Assembly (NCBI GenBank): GCA_001657295.1
Contig: LYSW01000003.1
Location: 28,979 to 92,978 of the forward strand
Origin: Oceanicaulis sp. BBD 1991-10
GTDB taxonomy: Bacteria; Pseudomonadota; Alphaproteobacteria; Caulobacterales; Maricaulaceae
Direction of reading: 5' to 3'
DNA: 64,000 nt
How positions within the stretch are numbered: the first letter of the stretch is position 1; each line of letters opens with the position of its first letter. Positions 8,421 through 17,582 of this stretch are shown here, piece by piece. Made by a program: the position numbers and the translations under genes. The notes under the pieces were generated by a model. It was not told the DNA's origin and made no database searches. It saw nothing but the letters and a program-made list of their open reading frames with translations.

Positions 8421-9572
8421 ATGAATATGGCGATATCCCAAGCACGACCAGGCGGGCAAGCTGCCGCGACGCCGCAGGCGCTGACGGTGCTGGGTCTGGA
8501 GTCCAGCTGCGACGACACCGCGGCGGCGGTTCTGCGCCGCCTCCCGGACGGGACGATTGAAGTGCTCGCCGAAGCGGTCGCCGGGCAAAACGCCGCCCAT
8601 GCGCCCTATGGCGGGGTGGTGCCGGAGATCGCCGCCCGCGCCCATGCCGAGAAGATCGACAGCCTTGCGCGCGACGTGATGGTCAAGGCCGGCGTTGATC
8701 CAACCCAGCTGGACGGCGTCGCCGCCACGGCCGGTCCCGGCCTGATCGGCGGGGTGATGGCGGCGTTGATGACGGCGAAGGGTTTGGCCCTGGGCGCCGG
8801 CGCGCCGCTCATCGCCGTCAATCATCTGGAGGGCCACGCCCTGTCGCCGCGCCTGACGGAGCGGCTGGACTTTCCCTATCTGCTCTTGCTGGTCTCGGGC
8901 GGGCACACCCAGTTGCAGATCGTGGAAGGCGTCGGACAGATGACGCGCCTGGGCTCCACCATCGACGACGCGGCCGGCGAAGCCTTCGACAAAACCGCCA
9001 AGGTGATGGGCCTGGGCTTCCCGGGCGGGCCCGCGGTGGAACGCGCCGCGACGACCGCGTCTGACCCCGGCCGCTTTGCGCTGCCAAGGATGCTGGCGCG
9101 GGACAAGAGCTGCGACTTCTCCTTCGCCGGTTTGAAAACCGCGGCCCGGCGGGCCTGGGAGGCGATCGACGCGCCCAACGACCAGGACCGTGCGGATTTG
9201 GCGGCCGCCGTGCAATCGGCGATCGCGCGTCATCTGGGAGAGCGGACCGGCCGCGCCATGGAGCGGTTCAAGGACAGATTTGAGTGTCTGGACGCCCGAA
9301 CCGTGGTCGTCGCGGGCGGCGTCGCGGCCAATCAGGCGGTCCGCGCGGCGCTTCGGGCCGAAGCGGACAAGCACGGCTTCAGATGGGTTGCCCCGCCATT
9401 GAAATATTGCACCGATAACGCGGCGATGATCGCGCTGGCGGGCGCTGAGCGTCTGGCGCTGGGTCAGGTGGACGGGCTGGATGCGCCGGCCCGGGCGCGT
9501 TGGCCGTTGGACGAGGCCGCGGCGCGCGCCGCCCCCGCCTCCGGCGCCGGGCGCAAGGGCCCGAAGGCTTGA
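8421..9572 (+). CDS. tsaD: tRNA N6-adenosine threonylcarbamoyltransferase TsaD
   Basis: A 383-residue ASKHA-fold protein. Motifs include [15 protein letters not shown] at the N-terminus, [20 protein letters not shown] with metal-binding His residues, [22 protein letters not shown]-like [24 protein letters not shown], and [13 protein letters not shown] near the C-terminus. It transfers threonylcarbamoyl from TC-AMP to A37 of ANN-decoding tRNAs with TsaB/TsaE. ATG codons at 8421 and 8427 are both possible starts. gpsA follows 11 bp downstream, probably in the same transcript. The C-terminal tail is Ala/Arg-rich and slightly longer than usual. Confidence 0.93.
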   Translation: MNMAISQARPGGQAAATPQALTVLGLESSCDDTAAAVLRRLPDGTIEVLAEAVAGQNAAHAPYGGVVPEIAARAHAEKIDSLARDVMVKAGVDPTQLDGVAATAGPGLIGGVMAALMTAKGLALGAGAPLIAVNHLEGHALSPRLTERLDFPYLLLLVSGGHTQLQIVEGVGQMTRLGSTIDDAAGEAFDKTAKVMGLGFPGGPAVERAATTASDPGRFALPRMLARDKSCDFSFAGLKTAARRAWEAIDAPNDQDRADLAAAVQSAIARHLGERTGRAMERFKDRFECLDARTVVVAGGVAANQAVRAALRAEADKHGFRWVAPPLKYCTDNAAMIALAGAERLALGQVDGLDAPARARWPLDEAAARAAPASGAGRKGPKA

Positions 9573-9583
9573 GGAAGAGCGCA

Positions 9584-10585
9584 ATGACCCAGTTCAACAC
9601 CATCGGCGTGATCGGCGCCGGCGCCTGGGGCACGGCCCTGGCGCAGACCTGCGCCCAGCTTGGCCGCCAGGTGCGCCTATGGGCGTTCGAAGCCGAGGTC
9701 GCCGACGCGATCAACACGCAGCGGGAAAACACCGTCTTCCTGCTCGGCGCGCCGCTGCATGACCACATCACCGCCACTGCAAATCCGGCCGATTTGGCCG
9801 GGTGCGACGCCTTCCTTTTGGTCAGCCCGGCGCAGCATGCGCGCGCCACCCTGACGCTGTTCGCGGACGTCATCGGCGGCGGCGCGCCGGTTCTGCTCTG
9901 CTCGAAGGGCTTTGAGCGCGGCTCGCTCGCCCTGATGACCGAAGTGCTGACCGAAACCCTGCCGGGCGCGGTCCCGGCGGTGTTGTCCGGCCCCAGCTTT
10001 GCGGCGGATGTGGTCAAGGGATTGCCGACGGCGGTGACGCTGGCCTGCGCCGATGCGGAATTGGGCGACGCCTTGATGGCGGCGATCGGCTCCTCCAGCT
10101 TCAGACCCTACTGGACCGATGATCTGATCGGCGCGGAAGCCGGCGGCGCAATGAAGAATGTGCTCGCCATCGCCGCCGGGGTGGTCGAGGGCAAGGGGCT
10201 CGGCAAATCGGCTCATGCCGCGTTGATCGCACGGGGATTTGCGGAGATGACCCGTCTCGGCGAGGCGCTCGGCGGGCGGCGCGAGACCCTGGCGGGCCTG
10301 TGCGGCCTGGGTGATCTGGTGCTGACCTGCTCGTCTCCGCAATCGCGCAACATGTCGTGCGGGCTGGCGTTGGGCCGCGGCGAATCGCTGGACCGCATTC
10401 TGGGCGCCCGCAAGGCGGTGACAGAAGGCGTCGCCAGCGCTCCCGCGGTCGTCGCGCTGGGCGAAAAGTATGGCGTGGACTTGCCGATTTGCCAGGCGGT
10501 GAACGATGTCCTGTCAGGCCGTCACGACCTGAACACCGCGATCGAAGCGCTTTTAAGCCGGCCCTTCCGCGCTGAAGCGCTCTAA
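9584..10585 (+). CDS. gpsA: NAD(P)-dependent glycerol-3-phosphate dehydrogenase
   Basis: Start at ATG 9584 ([21 protein letters not shown]), preceded by GAGGAAGA; the longer open frame overlaps tsaD and is rejected. Rossmann motif GAGAWGTAL at about residues 11-19, then [32 protein letters not shown], and the C-terminal substrate domain [36 protein letters not shown] with the catalytic Lys, and [16 protein letters not shown]. It reduces dihydroxyacetone phosphate to sn-glycerol-3-phosphate for phospholipid synthesis. The 333-residue length is normal. Confidence 0.94.
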   Translation: MTQFNTIGVIGAGAWGTALAQTCAQLGRQVRLWAFEAEVADAINTQRENTVFLLGAPLHDHITATANPADLAGCDAFLLVSPAQHARATLTLFADVIGGGAPVLLCSKGFERGSLALMTEVLTETLPGAVPAVLSGPSFAADVVKGLPTAVTLACADAELGDALMAAIGSSSFRPYWTDDLIGAEAGGAMKNVLAIAAGVVEGKGLGKSAHAALIARGFAEMTRLGEALGGRRETLAGLCGLGDLVLTCSSPQSRNMSCGLALGRGESLDRILGARKAVTEGVASAPAVVALGEKYGVDLPICQAVNDVLSGRHDLNTAIEALLSRPFRAEAL

Positions 10586-10649
10586 GCGTCCCATCTGGAC
10601 CGCCCTAACCCTTCCTTCACACGCTTGTGGTTGACTGCATGCCGCGTGA

Positions 10650-12701
10650 ATGGGGAATTGGTGGATGAATGTGATCGGCGATCTGGCGATCCTGGCGGCC
10701 GGGCTGTTCATGGCGGTCACATTCTGGGCGACCAGCCGGGATATGGGCCGGGCCCATGAGGGCACCCGCCTGATCAGCGTCGGACTGTATCTGATCGCCG
10801 CCTCCGCCGCGCTGGACGCATCCGAGCTGATCGGCCCGCTCGGCGTCCTGCCCTGGCTCGGCACCGACTTCACCGAAGGTCTGGCCTATGCGGGCTATTC
10901 CGCCGCTGCGATCATGCTGGTGTTCGGATTCACGCGCTGGCTGCCGTTGCTCAAGCGCCTGGACGCCGAAGTCGCAGGCCGCGCACGCGCCGAAGCGGAA
11001 CTGAACCGCGCCCTGGATCGGGAACGGCTGTTCAACGCCGGCCTTGAATCGCTGGGCCAGGACCATATTCAGAACGGCTGGACCCAGACCGAGCTGATCG
11101 AAGCCGCGGTCCAGCGTATTGCGGACCTGATGGGCGTGACCCGTGTGAGCGTCTGGGTGCGCGCGCCGGACGGGGCCTCGCTTCGCTGCGTGACGTTATT
11201 CGATCGCGCCCGCGGCGTGTTTGAGAGCGGCGCGGTGATCGAGCGCGCTGAAAACCCCGCCTATTTCGAGGCGATCGAACGCGGCGCGACGGTCTGCGTC
11301 GGCGACGCCCCCGCCGATCCGGTGACCCGGGACTTCGGCCCGGCCTATCTGACGCCGTTGAATATCGGCGCGATGCTGGATGCGCCGATCCGAGCCGGCG
11401 ACGGCGTGCGTGGCGTGGTGTGTTGCGAACATGTGGGCGGACGCCGGGTCTGGACGCCGGAAGAGGTGTCTCTGGCGACCTCCGTCGCGCAATATATGGC
11501 CGTCACCTTCCTGACCGAGGAGCTGAAAAACGCCCTCGACGCCGCTGAATCCGCGAGCGCGTCCAAGACCGCTTTTCTGGCCAATATGAGTCATGAATTG
11601 CGCACGCCGCTCAACGGCATGCTGGGCATGGCCGAAATGATGGCCCAGGACGCCGCCAACCCCGCCCAGGCCGAGGCCGCAACGACCATGATCGGGTCCG
11701 GGCGTCAGCTTCTGGCCGTGCTCAATGACGTGCTGGATCTCTCCAAGATCGAAGCGGGCCAGCTGGAGATCCGGCCGGAGGCGACCGATGTCGCCGCCAT
11801 CATTCGGGAAAGCTGCGCGTTATTCCGGCCGGCGGCGCGCAAAAAAGGTCTGAACTTCGCAATCGATATCCGCGCCCTGACCGCCCCGGTCCAGATGGAC
11901 CCGGTCCGTCTTCGCCAGATCCTGTTCAATCTGATCGCGAATGCGGTGAAATTCACCGACGCCGGCTCAATCACCGTCACGGCGCGGCCGTTTGCGGCGC
12001 CCGGCGCTCCGGACCGCATTTCGATCTCCGTCGCCGATACCGGCTGCGGAATCAGCGAAGACGGTCAAGCCCGCTTGTTCCGGCGCTTCAGTCAGGCCGA
12101 CGATTCCGACGCGCGCCGCCTTGGCGGGGCCGGCCTGGGGCTGGTGATCGCCCGCGAGCTGGCGCAGCGGATGGGCGGCGATATTCATCTTGAAAGCCGC
12201 CTGGGCGAAGGCTCCTGCTTCACGCTCAGCGTCACGGCGCTCCCTGCGGAGGCCGCGCGCGGCGACGCGGTCGAACACGCCGATGACGACGTATTGAACG
12301 GCGCTCGCATCCTGCTGGTCGACGACAATGAGATCAATCGCATGGTGGCGCGCTGCTTCATCGAGCCGTCCGGCGCCGAGGTGACGGAGGTGGCGAGCGG
12401 CGCGGACGCGCTGACCGCGTTTGAAAGTCAGGAATTCGACTTGGTCCTCCTGGACGCGCACATGCCGCACATGGACGGAATCCAGACATTGTCGCGCCTG
12501 CGCGCGCTGCCGGGCGGACCGGAGATTCCGGTTGTCGCGATCACCGCCGACGCGCTGGCGTCGGACGAAGCTAAATATCTCGCCGCGGGCATGGACGCCT
12601 ATGTGCCCAAGCCGGTCGATAAGGACCGTCTGATTCGCACCTGCGTGGCGCTGCTGCGCGAGGGACGCGCGACGCCTGACGCCGGCGCCGCCAGCGCCTA
12701 G
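10650..12701 (+). CDS. Membrane hybrid histidine kinase with GAF and receiver domains
   Basis: The start is ATG 10650, or ATG 10665 with GGGG upstream. Order of domains: three or four N-terminal membrane helices (about 5-100); short linker; GAF-like sensor (about 125-285); HisKA with phospho-acceptor His near residue 315 (FLANMSHELRTPLNG); HATPase with VKFTDAG N-box, DTGCGIS and GAGLGLVIA G-boxes; receiver (about 550-665) with VDDNEINR, phospho-acceptor Asp near 602 (LLDAHMPHMDG) and Lys in VPKPVD. It autophosphorylates and passes phosphate to its own receiver, so a separate output or phosphotransfer protein is needed. No cognate output gene is adjacent; a single-domain regulator lies 1.3 kb away. 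Confidence 0.9.
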   Translation: MGNWWMNVIGDLAILAAGLFMAVTFWATSRDMGRAHEGTRLISVGLYLIAASAALDASELIGPLGVLPWLGTDFTEGLAYAGYSAAAIMLVFGFTRWLPLLKRLDAEVAGRARAEAELNRALDRERLFNAGLESLGQDHIQNGWTQTELIEAAVQRIADLMGVTRVSVWVRAPDGASLRCVTLFDRARGVFESGAVIERAENPAYFEAIERGATVCVGDAPADPVTRDFGPAYLTPLNIGAMLDAPIRAGDGVRGVVCCEHVGGRRVWTPEEVSLATSVAQYMAVTFLTEELKNALDAAESASASKTAFLANMSHELRTPLNGMLGMAEMMAQDAANPAQAEAATTMIGSGRQLLAVLNDVLDLSKIEAGQLEIRPEATDVAAIIRESCALFRPAARKKGLNFAIDIRALTAPVQMDPVRLRQILFNLIANAVKFTDAGSITVTARPFAAPGAPDRISISVADTGCGISEDGQARLFRRFSQADDSDARRLGGAGLGLVIARELAQRMGGDIHLESRLGEGSCFTLSVTALPAEAARGDAVEHADDDVLNGARILLVDDNEINRMVARCFIEPSGAEVTEVASGADALTAFESQEFDLVLLDAHMPHMDGIQTLSRLRALPGGPEIPVVAITADALASDEAKYLAAGMDAYVPKPVDKDRLIRTCVALLREGRATPDAGAASA

Positions 12702-13117
12702 CCGAACATGTCTCCGCCGGAAAGCGGCGCATGGCGGATCAGACGGCTGTCCAAGACCGCCGCCTGGCGGTGCGGCACGGCGTCCGACTGATAGACCGGG
12801 TCGGTCACCATTTCGAGGAAGGCGCCGGCGCTGGGATAGCGCGCGATGAAGCTGATATGCCAATGCTCATCTTGCGGCCCGATCAGCACGGTGCGAGGCG
12901 CGCCGCGCCATAAAACGCCGCCCCCGACACGTTGAAAGATCGGCGCGGAGTGGCGGCCATAGGCTTTATAGGCCTCTTGCCCCGTCGCCGAGCGGCCGTC
13001 GGGATAGCGCGCCTGGTCACGGAGCCGGATCAGATTGAGCATTTCAAGCGGCTCGTCGCGCGGCAGCGCCTTGAAGGCGTCAAAGGCGTCGCGCGTGGGA
13101 TCGATATGGCCGGACAT
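12698..13117 (-). CDS. DUF1330-family protein
   Basis: A 139-residue soluble protein with AAGGAAG ahead of the ATG. It contains the ferredoxin-like DUF1330 pattern: PLEMLNLIRLRDQARYPDG, AYKAYGRHSAPIFQRVGGGVLWRG, ISFIARYPSAGAFLEMVTDPVYQ and RQAAVLDSRLIRH. These dimeric alpha/beta-barrel proteins resemble EthD-like and antibiotic-biosynthesis monooxygenase folds, and no general enzymatic role is established. Its terminal CTAG overlaps the stop of the convergent kinase gene by 4 bp. Confidence 0.75.
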   Translation of the reverse strand: MSGHIDPTRDAFDAFKALPRDEPLEMLNLIRLRDQARYPDGRSATGQEAYKAYGRHSAPIFQRVGGGVLWRGAPRTVLIGPQDEHWHISFIARYPSAGAFLEMVTDPVYQSDAVPHRQAAVLDSRLIRHAPLSGGDMFG

Positions 13118-13183
13118 GGGACTTCCTTGTGTGGCGGGCGGTCAGAGCACGCCAGCTGCGTCCGCCGGTCAAGGCCCTGGCCC

Positions 13184-13942
13184 TTAAGGCGCGATCTCCT
13201 GACCGGCCCAGTCAAAGACGCGTCCGCTTGCGCTTGCATCCAGCCCATCGAGCACGCGCAAGAGCTGCTCAGCCGAAAAGGCCGGCGTGAACAGCTTGCC
13301 CTCCGGCACGCCGCGCTGAAACGGTTTGGACAGGGCGGTGTCCACGGTGCCCGGATGCAAGCCGACGCAAAGCGCGTGCGGCGCCTTGCGCGCCAGCTCG
13401 ATCGAACAGGTGCGGATCACCTGATTGAGCGCCGCCTTGGCGGCGCGATAGGCGTGCCAGCCGCCCAGCCGATTGTCCGAGATCGATCCCACCCGGGCCG
13501 AAAGCGCCGCGAAGACGGCCTTTTCCGGCGCGGATCGGCTTCCCTGCGACAGCCGGCTCAGCGCCGCGCCGGCGATCAGGCTGGGCAGCACGGTGTTGAC
13601 CCGCAGCGCGTCCATGAAGCGGTCATGGCCAAGCTGCGTCCAGCTCTTTTCCGGCGCCATCGCGCCTTCGGAATGCAGGCCGCCCGTCGCCGCGATCACC
13701 AGATGCAGCGGCCCGGTTTCAGCCGCCTTCGCAACCGCGCCGTCAACGCTGTCCGGAACGTCGAGATCAAAGCGCAGCCCAGTCGCGCCATGCACGTCCG
13801 CGCCCTGGCGCGAGGCGGCGAAGACCGCGCCGCAACGCGGGTCCTTGCGGAGATGGTCAACCAAGGCCGAGCCGATGCCGCCGGTCGCCCCGAAAACCAC
13901 GGCGCGGTATCGATCCGGCAGGGATGTCAGAGTAGGGCCCAT
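13184..13942 (-). CDS. Short-chain dehydrogenase/reductase (C-factor-like)
   Basis: A 252-residue SDR: cofactor motif FGATGGIGSALVDHLR near residues 18-33, a VIAATGGLH segment in place of the usual NAG, and the catalytic WHAYRAAKAALNQV (YxxxK). ARVGSISDNRLGG provides the Ser. The divergent NAG segment and the C-terminal GTVDTALSKPFQRGVPEGKLFTP match the SDR subgroup annotated as cell-cell signalling C-factor or YciK-like proteins. Substrate unknown. No strong ribosome-binding site is visible at the ATG, but residue 1 gives a normal length. It stands alone between a DUF1330 gene and a response-regulator gene. Confidence 0.8.
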   Translation of the reverse strand: MGPTLTSLPDRYRAVVFGATGGIGSALVDHLRKDPRCGAVFAASRQGADVHGATGLRFDLDVPDSVDGAVAKAAETGPLHLVIAATGGLHSEGAMAPEKSWTQLGHDRFMDALRVNTVLPSLIAGAALSRLSQGSRSAPEKAVFAALSARVGSISDNRLGGWHAYRAAKAALNQVIRTCSIELARKAPHALCVGLHPGTVDTALSKPFQRGVPEGKLFTPAFSAEQLLRVLDGLDASASGRVFDWAGQEIAP

Positions 13943-13988
13943 GTCCGGGCAGCTAGCCCGGATCGGGCCCGCGACCAGTGCGCGGACG

Positions 13989-14411
13989 CTACAAGATCAG
14001 CGCGTCGGGATCATCTTCCGCGTCCATGGCGTCGCGCACCTGGGCGAGCAGAGCCTGGCTTTTTTGATCGTCGCGCTTGTGGAAGAAGGCGTTCTTGTCG
14101 AGCACCTTGACCGAGGGACCGATCTTCTCCGCGTCCACGCCGGCTGATCCCGTCAGAACAAGGATCGGCGCGCCGTCCGCATGTTTGCGGATATGGGACA
14201 CGGTGGCGTTCGGGTCGGTGGAATCGGGCAGGCGCAAATCGGCGATGATCAGGTCGTAATTCTTTTTCGAAAGCTTGTAGCGCGCGTCAATCAGAGTGCG
14301 CACGACTTCCAGTTCCAGGTCCAGCGCGCCCGCGTCGCACAGGGCGTGCTGCAAGAGCATGGCGTCGGCGAAATCGTCTTCAACGTGCAAAACAGCGTGG
14401 GCGCTGGCCAT
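13989..14411 (-). CDS. Single-domain response regulator
   Basis: Start placed at ATG 14409-14411 (MASAHAVLHVEDD), preceded by GGGAG. The 140-residue protein is a receiver domain only: acidic pocket VEDDFAD (residues 10-16), phospho-acceptor Asp58 in YDLIIADLRLPDS, Thr87 in LVLTGSAG, and Lys106 in VLDKNAFFHKRD. No DNA-binding or enzymatic output domain is attached. Such proteins act as phosphorelay intermediates or through protein contacts. The hybrid kinase encoded about 1.3 kb away is a possible partner, though nothing in the sequence proves this. Confidence 0.85.
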   Translation of the reverse strand: MASAHAVLHVEDDFADAMLLQHALCDAGALDLELEVVRTLIDARYKLSKKNYDLIIADLRLPDSTDPNATVSHIRKHADGAPILVLTGSAGVDAEKIGPSVKVLDKNAFFHKRDDQKSQALLAQVRDAMDAEDDPDALIL

Positions 14412-14465
14412 GGTCTGGCTCCCTAGAGAACCTCCAGACGCTAGGCGCACACGGTTTCGAGTTTC

Positions 14466-15398
14466 TTAAGCCGGCAGGATTTCAGCGAGCGCCTCCGGGC
14501 GGGAGCGCCCCGCGCGCGCCGCCGCCGCGGCGCAGCAATTGGCCAGCAGCATGGCGATGGTCATCGGCCCCACTCCGCCGGGCACCGGGGTTACGAAGTC
14601 GGCCACTTCAATCGCTTCAGACAGGCAGGCGTCGCCCACCAGGCGCGGTTTCCCGCCGGCTCCGTCGATCCGGTTGATCCCGACATCGATCACCGTCGCG
14701 CCCGGCTTGATCCAGTCCCCGCGCACCATTTCCGGACGCCCCACGGCGGGAATGAGGATATCGGCCTCAGCGCACACCGCCGGCAGGTCCCGCGTCCTGG
14801 AATGGGCCAGCGTCACCGTGCAGTTTTCCTGCAGGAAGAGCAGCGCGGCCGGCTTGCCCACCAAAATCGAGCGGCCGATCACGACAACCGATTTGCCCGT
14901 TAGATCGCCCAGCGCCTGGCGGGCCAGCCAGACGCAGCCGGACGGCGTGCACGGCCGCAGGCCCGGCGCGCCCTGCACCAGGGCGCCGGCGCTGCGCGCG
15001 GTCAGCCCGTCGACATCCTTATGCGGATCGATCGCCTCCACGACCTCGGTCGCATCGAGATGATCGGGCAAGGGCAGCTGGACCAGAATGCCGTCGATCG
15101 CATCGTCCCGATTGAGCTGGTCCACCAGCGCCAGCAGCGCTTCGCGAGAGGTGTCGGCGGCCAGCCGATGCTCGATGGAGGTCAATCCGGCCGCCGTCGT
15201 CCGCCGCACCTTGTTGCGCACATAAACCTGGCTGGCGGGGTCCTCGCCCACCAGAACAACCGCGAGCGCGGGCGCGCGGCCCAGATCAAGGGTCAAAGCC
15301 GAAGCCGCCGCGCGGGCCGCCTCGTCCACGATTTGCCCGCCGGCCTTGCCGTCAATCAGCTGAGCCCGGGCGCCGCTGTCTCTCAGGAGAGTCGCCAT
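14466..15398 (-). CDS. folD: Bifunctional methylenetetrahydrofolate dehydrogenase/methenyl-THF cyclohydrolase
   Basis: A 310-residue FolD. Catalytic YxxxK at about residues 59-63 (SQVYVRNK), the [14 protein letters not shown] motif, [37 protein letters not shown] for NADP binding, and the C-terminal [19 protein letters not shown]. It converts 5,10-methylene-THF through methenyl-THF to 10-formyl-THF, supplying one-carbon units. The C-terminus has a slightly long Ala-rich tail. It is transcribed toward the response-regulator gene with a 54-bp gap. Confidence 0.95.
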   Translation of the reverse strand: MATLLRDSGARAQLIDGKAGGQIVDEAARAAASALTLDLGRAPALAVVLVGEDPASQVYVRNKVRRTTAAGLTSIEHRLAADTSREALLALVDQLNRDDAIDGILVQLPLPDHLDATEVVEAIDPHKDVDGLTARSAGALVQGAPGLRPCTPSGCVWLARQALGDLTGKSVVVIGRSILVGKPAALLFLQENCTVTLAHSRTRDLPAVCAEADILIPAVGRPEMVRGDWIKPGATVIDVGINRIDGAGGKPRLVGDACLSEAIEVADFVTPVPGGVGPMTIAMLLANCCAAAAARAGRSRPEALAEILPA

Positions 15399-15444
15399 GG
15401 CCGCGCTCTGTCGCGCAGCTGGCGAGCGGCGTCAAGCCACGCGA

Positions 15445-15957
15445 TTAGCGGCACAGGCGCCCAGCCTGTTGCAGGGCCGCCGTCACCCCGGACAGTGAAA
15501 ATTCATAAGCCACGAGCGTTCCGTCGGCGTGCGTGGCTTCGACACGCATGACCGATCCCCGGCGCATATCCTCCACCAGCTCGGCTTCATCGCCGGGATC
15601 TTCGACAAATCCCTCACGCTCGGAGACGAACATCCGGTAGCGATCCGAACCGATCCGCACGCCCGGCGGATTATCCGGGCGCAGCATCTGGCCGGCCAGA
15701 AAGCTGGGTTGTTCGCGCGCATCGCCATTGGCCCAGCTGGCGACCAGAAAGAAGACGTCGCCATGGTCGGTGTTTTCCGGGTTGGATTCGCGCGGCGTGC
15801 TTTGAACATAGCAAATACGGTCCGCGCCATCGCCGCGGGTGAAGACCCGCCAGTCGCGCTCAGCGCCGTGGAAGACCGGTTCCGCCGTTTGCGCCCACGC
15901 AGGCGCCGTCGCGCAAACCGCCGCAAGGCCGGCCAGTCTCGTCAGCAATCGCTTCAC
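15445..15957 (-). CDS. Invasion-associated locus B (IalB)-family exported protein
   Basis: The best start is a GTG at 15955-15957 with a strong AGGAGG five bases upstream. It gives a signal peptide KRLLTRLAGLAAVCATAPAWA cleaved before QTAEP. The mature part has the IalB pattern: WRVFTRGDGADRICYVQSTPRES, DVFFLVASWANGDAREQPSFLAG, and a basic/acidic hydrophilic domain with a C-terminal Cys. IalB-like proteins are periplasmic in many free-living alphaproteobacteria. The name comes from Bartonella and does not imply virulence here; function unknown. Confidence 0.75.
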   Translation of the reverse strand: MKRLLTRLAGLAAVCATAPAWAQTAEPVFHGAERDWRVFTRGDGADRICYVQSTPRESNPENTDHGDVFFLVASWANGDAREQPSFLAGQMLRPDNPPGVRIGSDRYRMFVSEREGFVEDPGDEAELVEDMRRGSVMRVEATHADGTLVAYEFSLSGVTAALQQAGRLCR

Positions 15958-16132
15958 TTCCGCCTCCTGAAGTCCCGCCGCCCGCGGGCGGCTGGGCGGC
16001 ATGTCGCACTGGTGCGTCGTCTTTGGGAAGACTAAATGCCCAGCTGAGGCGAAGTTGTGGCGAGACGCCTTGATTTAACCGCACAAAAACTGTGAGAATG
16101 TGACCACCAAGGCGAATGAGAAAGGGGCGATC

Positions 16133-16714
16133 GTGCCTGACGCGCCCGCAGGCCCTGACTCGGCGCTGGACCGGGATCAGCTCGACAGACTTGTCGAAGC
16201 GACCGGTCGTCGGGACCGGGACGCATTCGCCGTGCTGTTCAATTTCTACGCGCCGCGGATCAAGGCTTATCTCTTACGGCTGAATGCGCCTGACAGCCTG
16301 GCCGAGGAGCTCACCCAGGAGGTGATGCTGGCGGTCTGGCGCAAGGCCGACACTTTTGACTGCAGGCAGGCCTCCGCCTCCACCTGGATTTTCCGGATCG
16401 CCCGCAATCGGCGCATCGACGCCGCGCGCCGCGCCGCCAAGCCGGAGCTGGACGGGGAGGACCCCGCCCTGCGGCCGCCGGAGCTGACCGCGCCGGACGA
16501 CGCCGCCCATGCCTCTGGCCGCGAGGCGAAGGTGCGCGAGGCGCTGAAGACTTTGCCGGACGAACAGGTCGCCCTGTTGCGTCTGGCCTTCTTCGACGGG
16601 TTGTCGCATCGCGATATCGCAGACCGCATCGGCGCGCCGCTGGGCACGGTCAAGTCGCGATTACGCCTTGCTTTTGATAAGCTTAGACGCGTGCTCGATG
16701 ATGAATTGATATGA
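16133..16714 (+). CDS. ECF-family RNA polymerase sigma factor
   Basis: The frame begins at a GTG at 16100, but the GTG at 16133 has AAAGGGG six bases upstream and is preferred. Region 2: FAVLFNFYAPRIKAYLLRLNA, AEELTQEVMLAVWRKADTFD, ASTWIFRIARNRRIDAARR. Region 4: REALKTLPDEQVALLRLAFFDGLSHRDIADRIGAPLGTVKSRLRLAFDKLRR. It is like the RpoE sigma factor that pairs with ChrR in Rhodobacter. The next gene encodes a ChrR-like protein, so this is a sigma/anti-sigma pair. Unlike many such pairs there is a 121-bp gap, with an inverted repeat spanning this gene's stop. Confidence 0.92.
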   Translation: MPDAPAGPDSALDRDQLDRLVEATGRRDRDAFAVLFNFYAPRIKAYLLRLNAPDSLAEELTQEVMLAVWRKADTFDCRQASASTWIFRIARNRRIDAARRAAKPELDGEDPALRPPELTAPDDAAHASGREAKVREALKTLPDEQVALLRLAFFDGLSHRDIADRIGAPLGTVKSRLRLAFDKLRRVLDDELI

Positions 16715-16728
16715 AGAGTGCAATTCAT
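16701..16728 (+). promoter_or_regulatory. Inverted repeat spanning the sigma-factor stop codon
   Basis: ATGAATTG at 16701-16708 is exactly repeated in inverse (CAATTCAT) at 16721-16728, with a 12-nt loop containing the TGA stop at 16712-16714. In RNA this would form an 8-bp AU-rich stem between the sigma gene and the anti-sigma gene 108 bp downstream. No U-tract follows directly, so it is not an obvious intrinsic terminator. It may influence coupling or mRNA processing. The function is inferred only. Confidence 0.4.
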
Positions 16729-16835
16729 GTGCGCCATTTTGACCCGGTGGCCTTGAAGGCGGGGCCATGTGAAGCATATCCGGCCGCTGGAGCAGGCGTG
16801 CAGCCTGTGGAAAACTGGACGAACGAGCAGACGCG

Positions 16836-17528
16836 ATGACCAACCACCCGTTAGGAGACGAGCTCTATGCGGCTTACTCCTCCGGCGCGCTGTCCGGTCC
16901 GATGCGCCTGCTGATCGACGCCCAAGCCGCAGTCGACACCGAGGTCGCGCGCAGCCGCGACGAAGCGGACGCAGCCGCCGGCCTGATGCTGGAAACCATC
17001 GAACCCGCGGCGTTGTCCGGCAGTGCGCTGGCTGAAGTCGCAGCGGCGATCGACGCTGAAGAGGCCGCGCTTGGCGAGGCGGGCCGGGCGCCGGGCGCCC
17101 ATGCCGACCTCGCCGCCCAGAAGGCTGCGGCGGCCGCCGGCAATGCGATCAAGGAATTGCTCGACCTGCCCGAACCGGTCCGCGACCTGGCGCTGGAGAC
17201 CGCCCAGTGGAATTTCGCCGGCCCGGGCGTGCGCACGATGGATTTGATCCAGGACGGCGCGGCGAAAGCCCAGCTGATCCGCCTGGAGCCGGGCTGCGGC
17301 GTGCCCCATCACGGCCATGACTGCCGCGAATTCACCCTTGTGCTGACCGGCGCGTTTCAGGATGGCCGGGCCCGCTACGGCAAGGGCGAGCTGTGCGCCG
17401 CCGATCCGGCGACCGAGCACAAGCCGACGGCCGAGTATGGCGAGGTGTGCATCGCTTTGGCGGTGACCGACGGTCCGCTGGCCTTCACCGGGCCGCTCGG
17501 CTGGGTTCAGCGCGCGCTGAACCGCTGA
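16836..17528 (+). CDS. ChrR-like cupin anti-sigma factor with degenerate zinc site
   Basis: A 230-residue protein collinear with ChrR of Rhodobacter sphaeroides. The N-terminal anti-sigma part reads HPLGDELYAAYSSGALSGPMRLLIDAQAAVD. The C-terminal cupin (about 120-225) has HxH-x3-E at His159, His161, Glu165 and a further His195, matching the spacing of the ChrR cupin metal ligands. In ChrR the anti-sigma zinc is held by an early His plus HxxxCxxC. Here only His4 persists, and the aligned positions are Gln30, Asp34 and Val37. It probably still binds the adjacent sigma factor, but metal-based control must differ or be absent. It is followed by a UbiH-like gene 54 bp downstream. Confidence 0.85.
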   Translation: MTNHPLGDELYAAYSSGALSGPMRLLIDAQAAVDTEVARSRDEADAAAGLMLETIEPAALSGSALAEVAAAIDAEEAALGEAGRAPGAHADLAAQKAAAAAGNAIKELLDLPEPVRDLALETAQWNFAGPGVRTMDLIQDGAAKAQLIRLEPGCGVPHHGHDCREFTLVLTGAFQDGRARYGKGELCAADPATEHKPTAEYGEVCIALAVTDGPLAFTGPLGWVQRALNR

Positions 17529-17582
17529 CGCTGCGGCGCCGCGCCGCTTTCTTCTGTGCGCCGGCGCCCTATGCTCCGCCCT

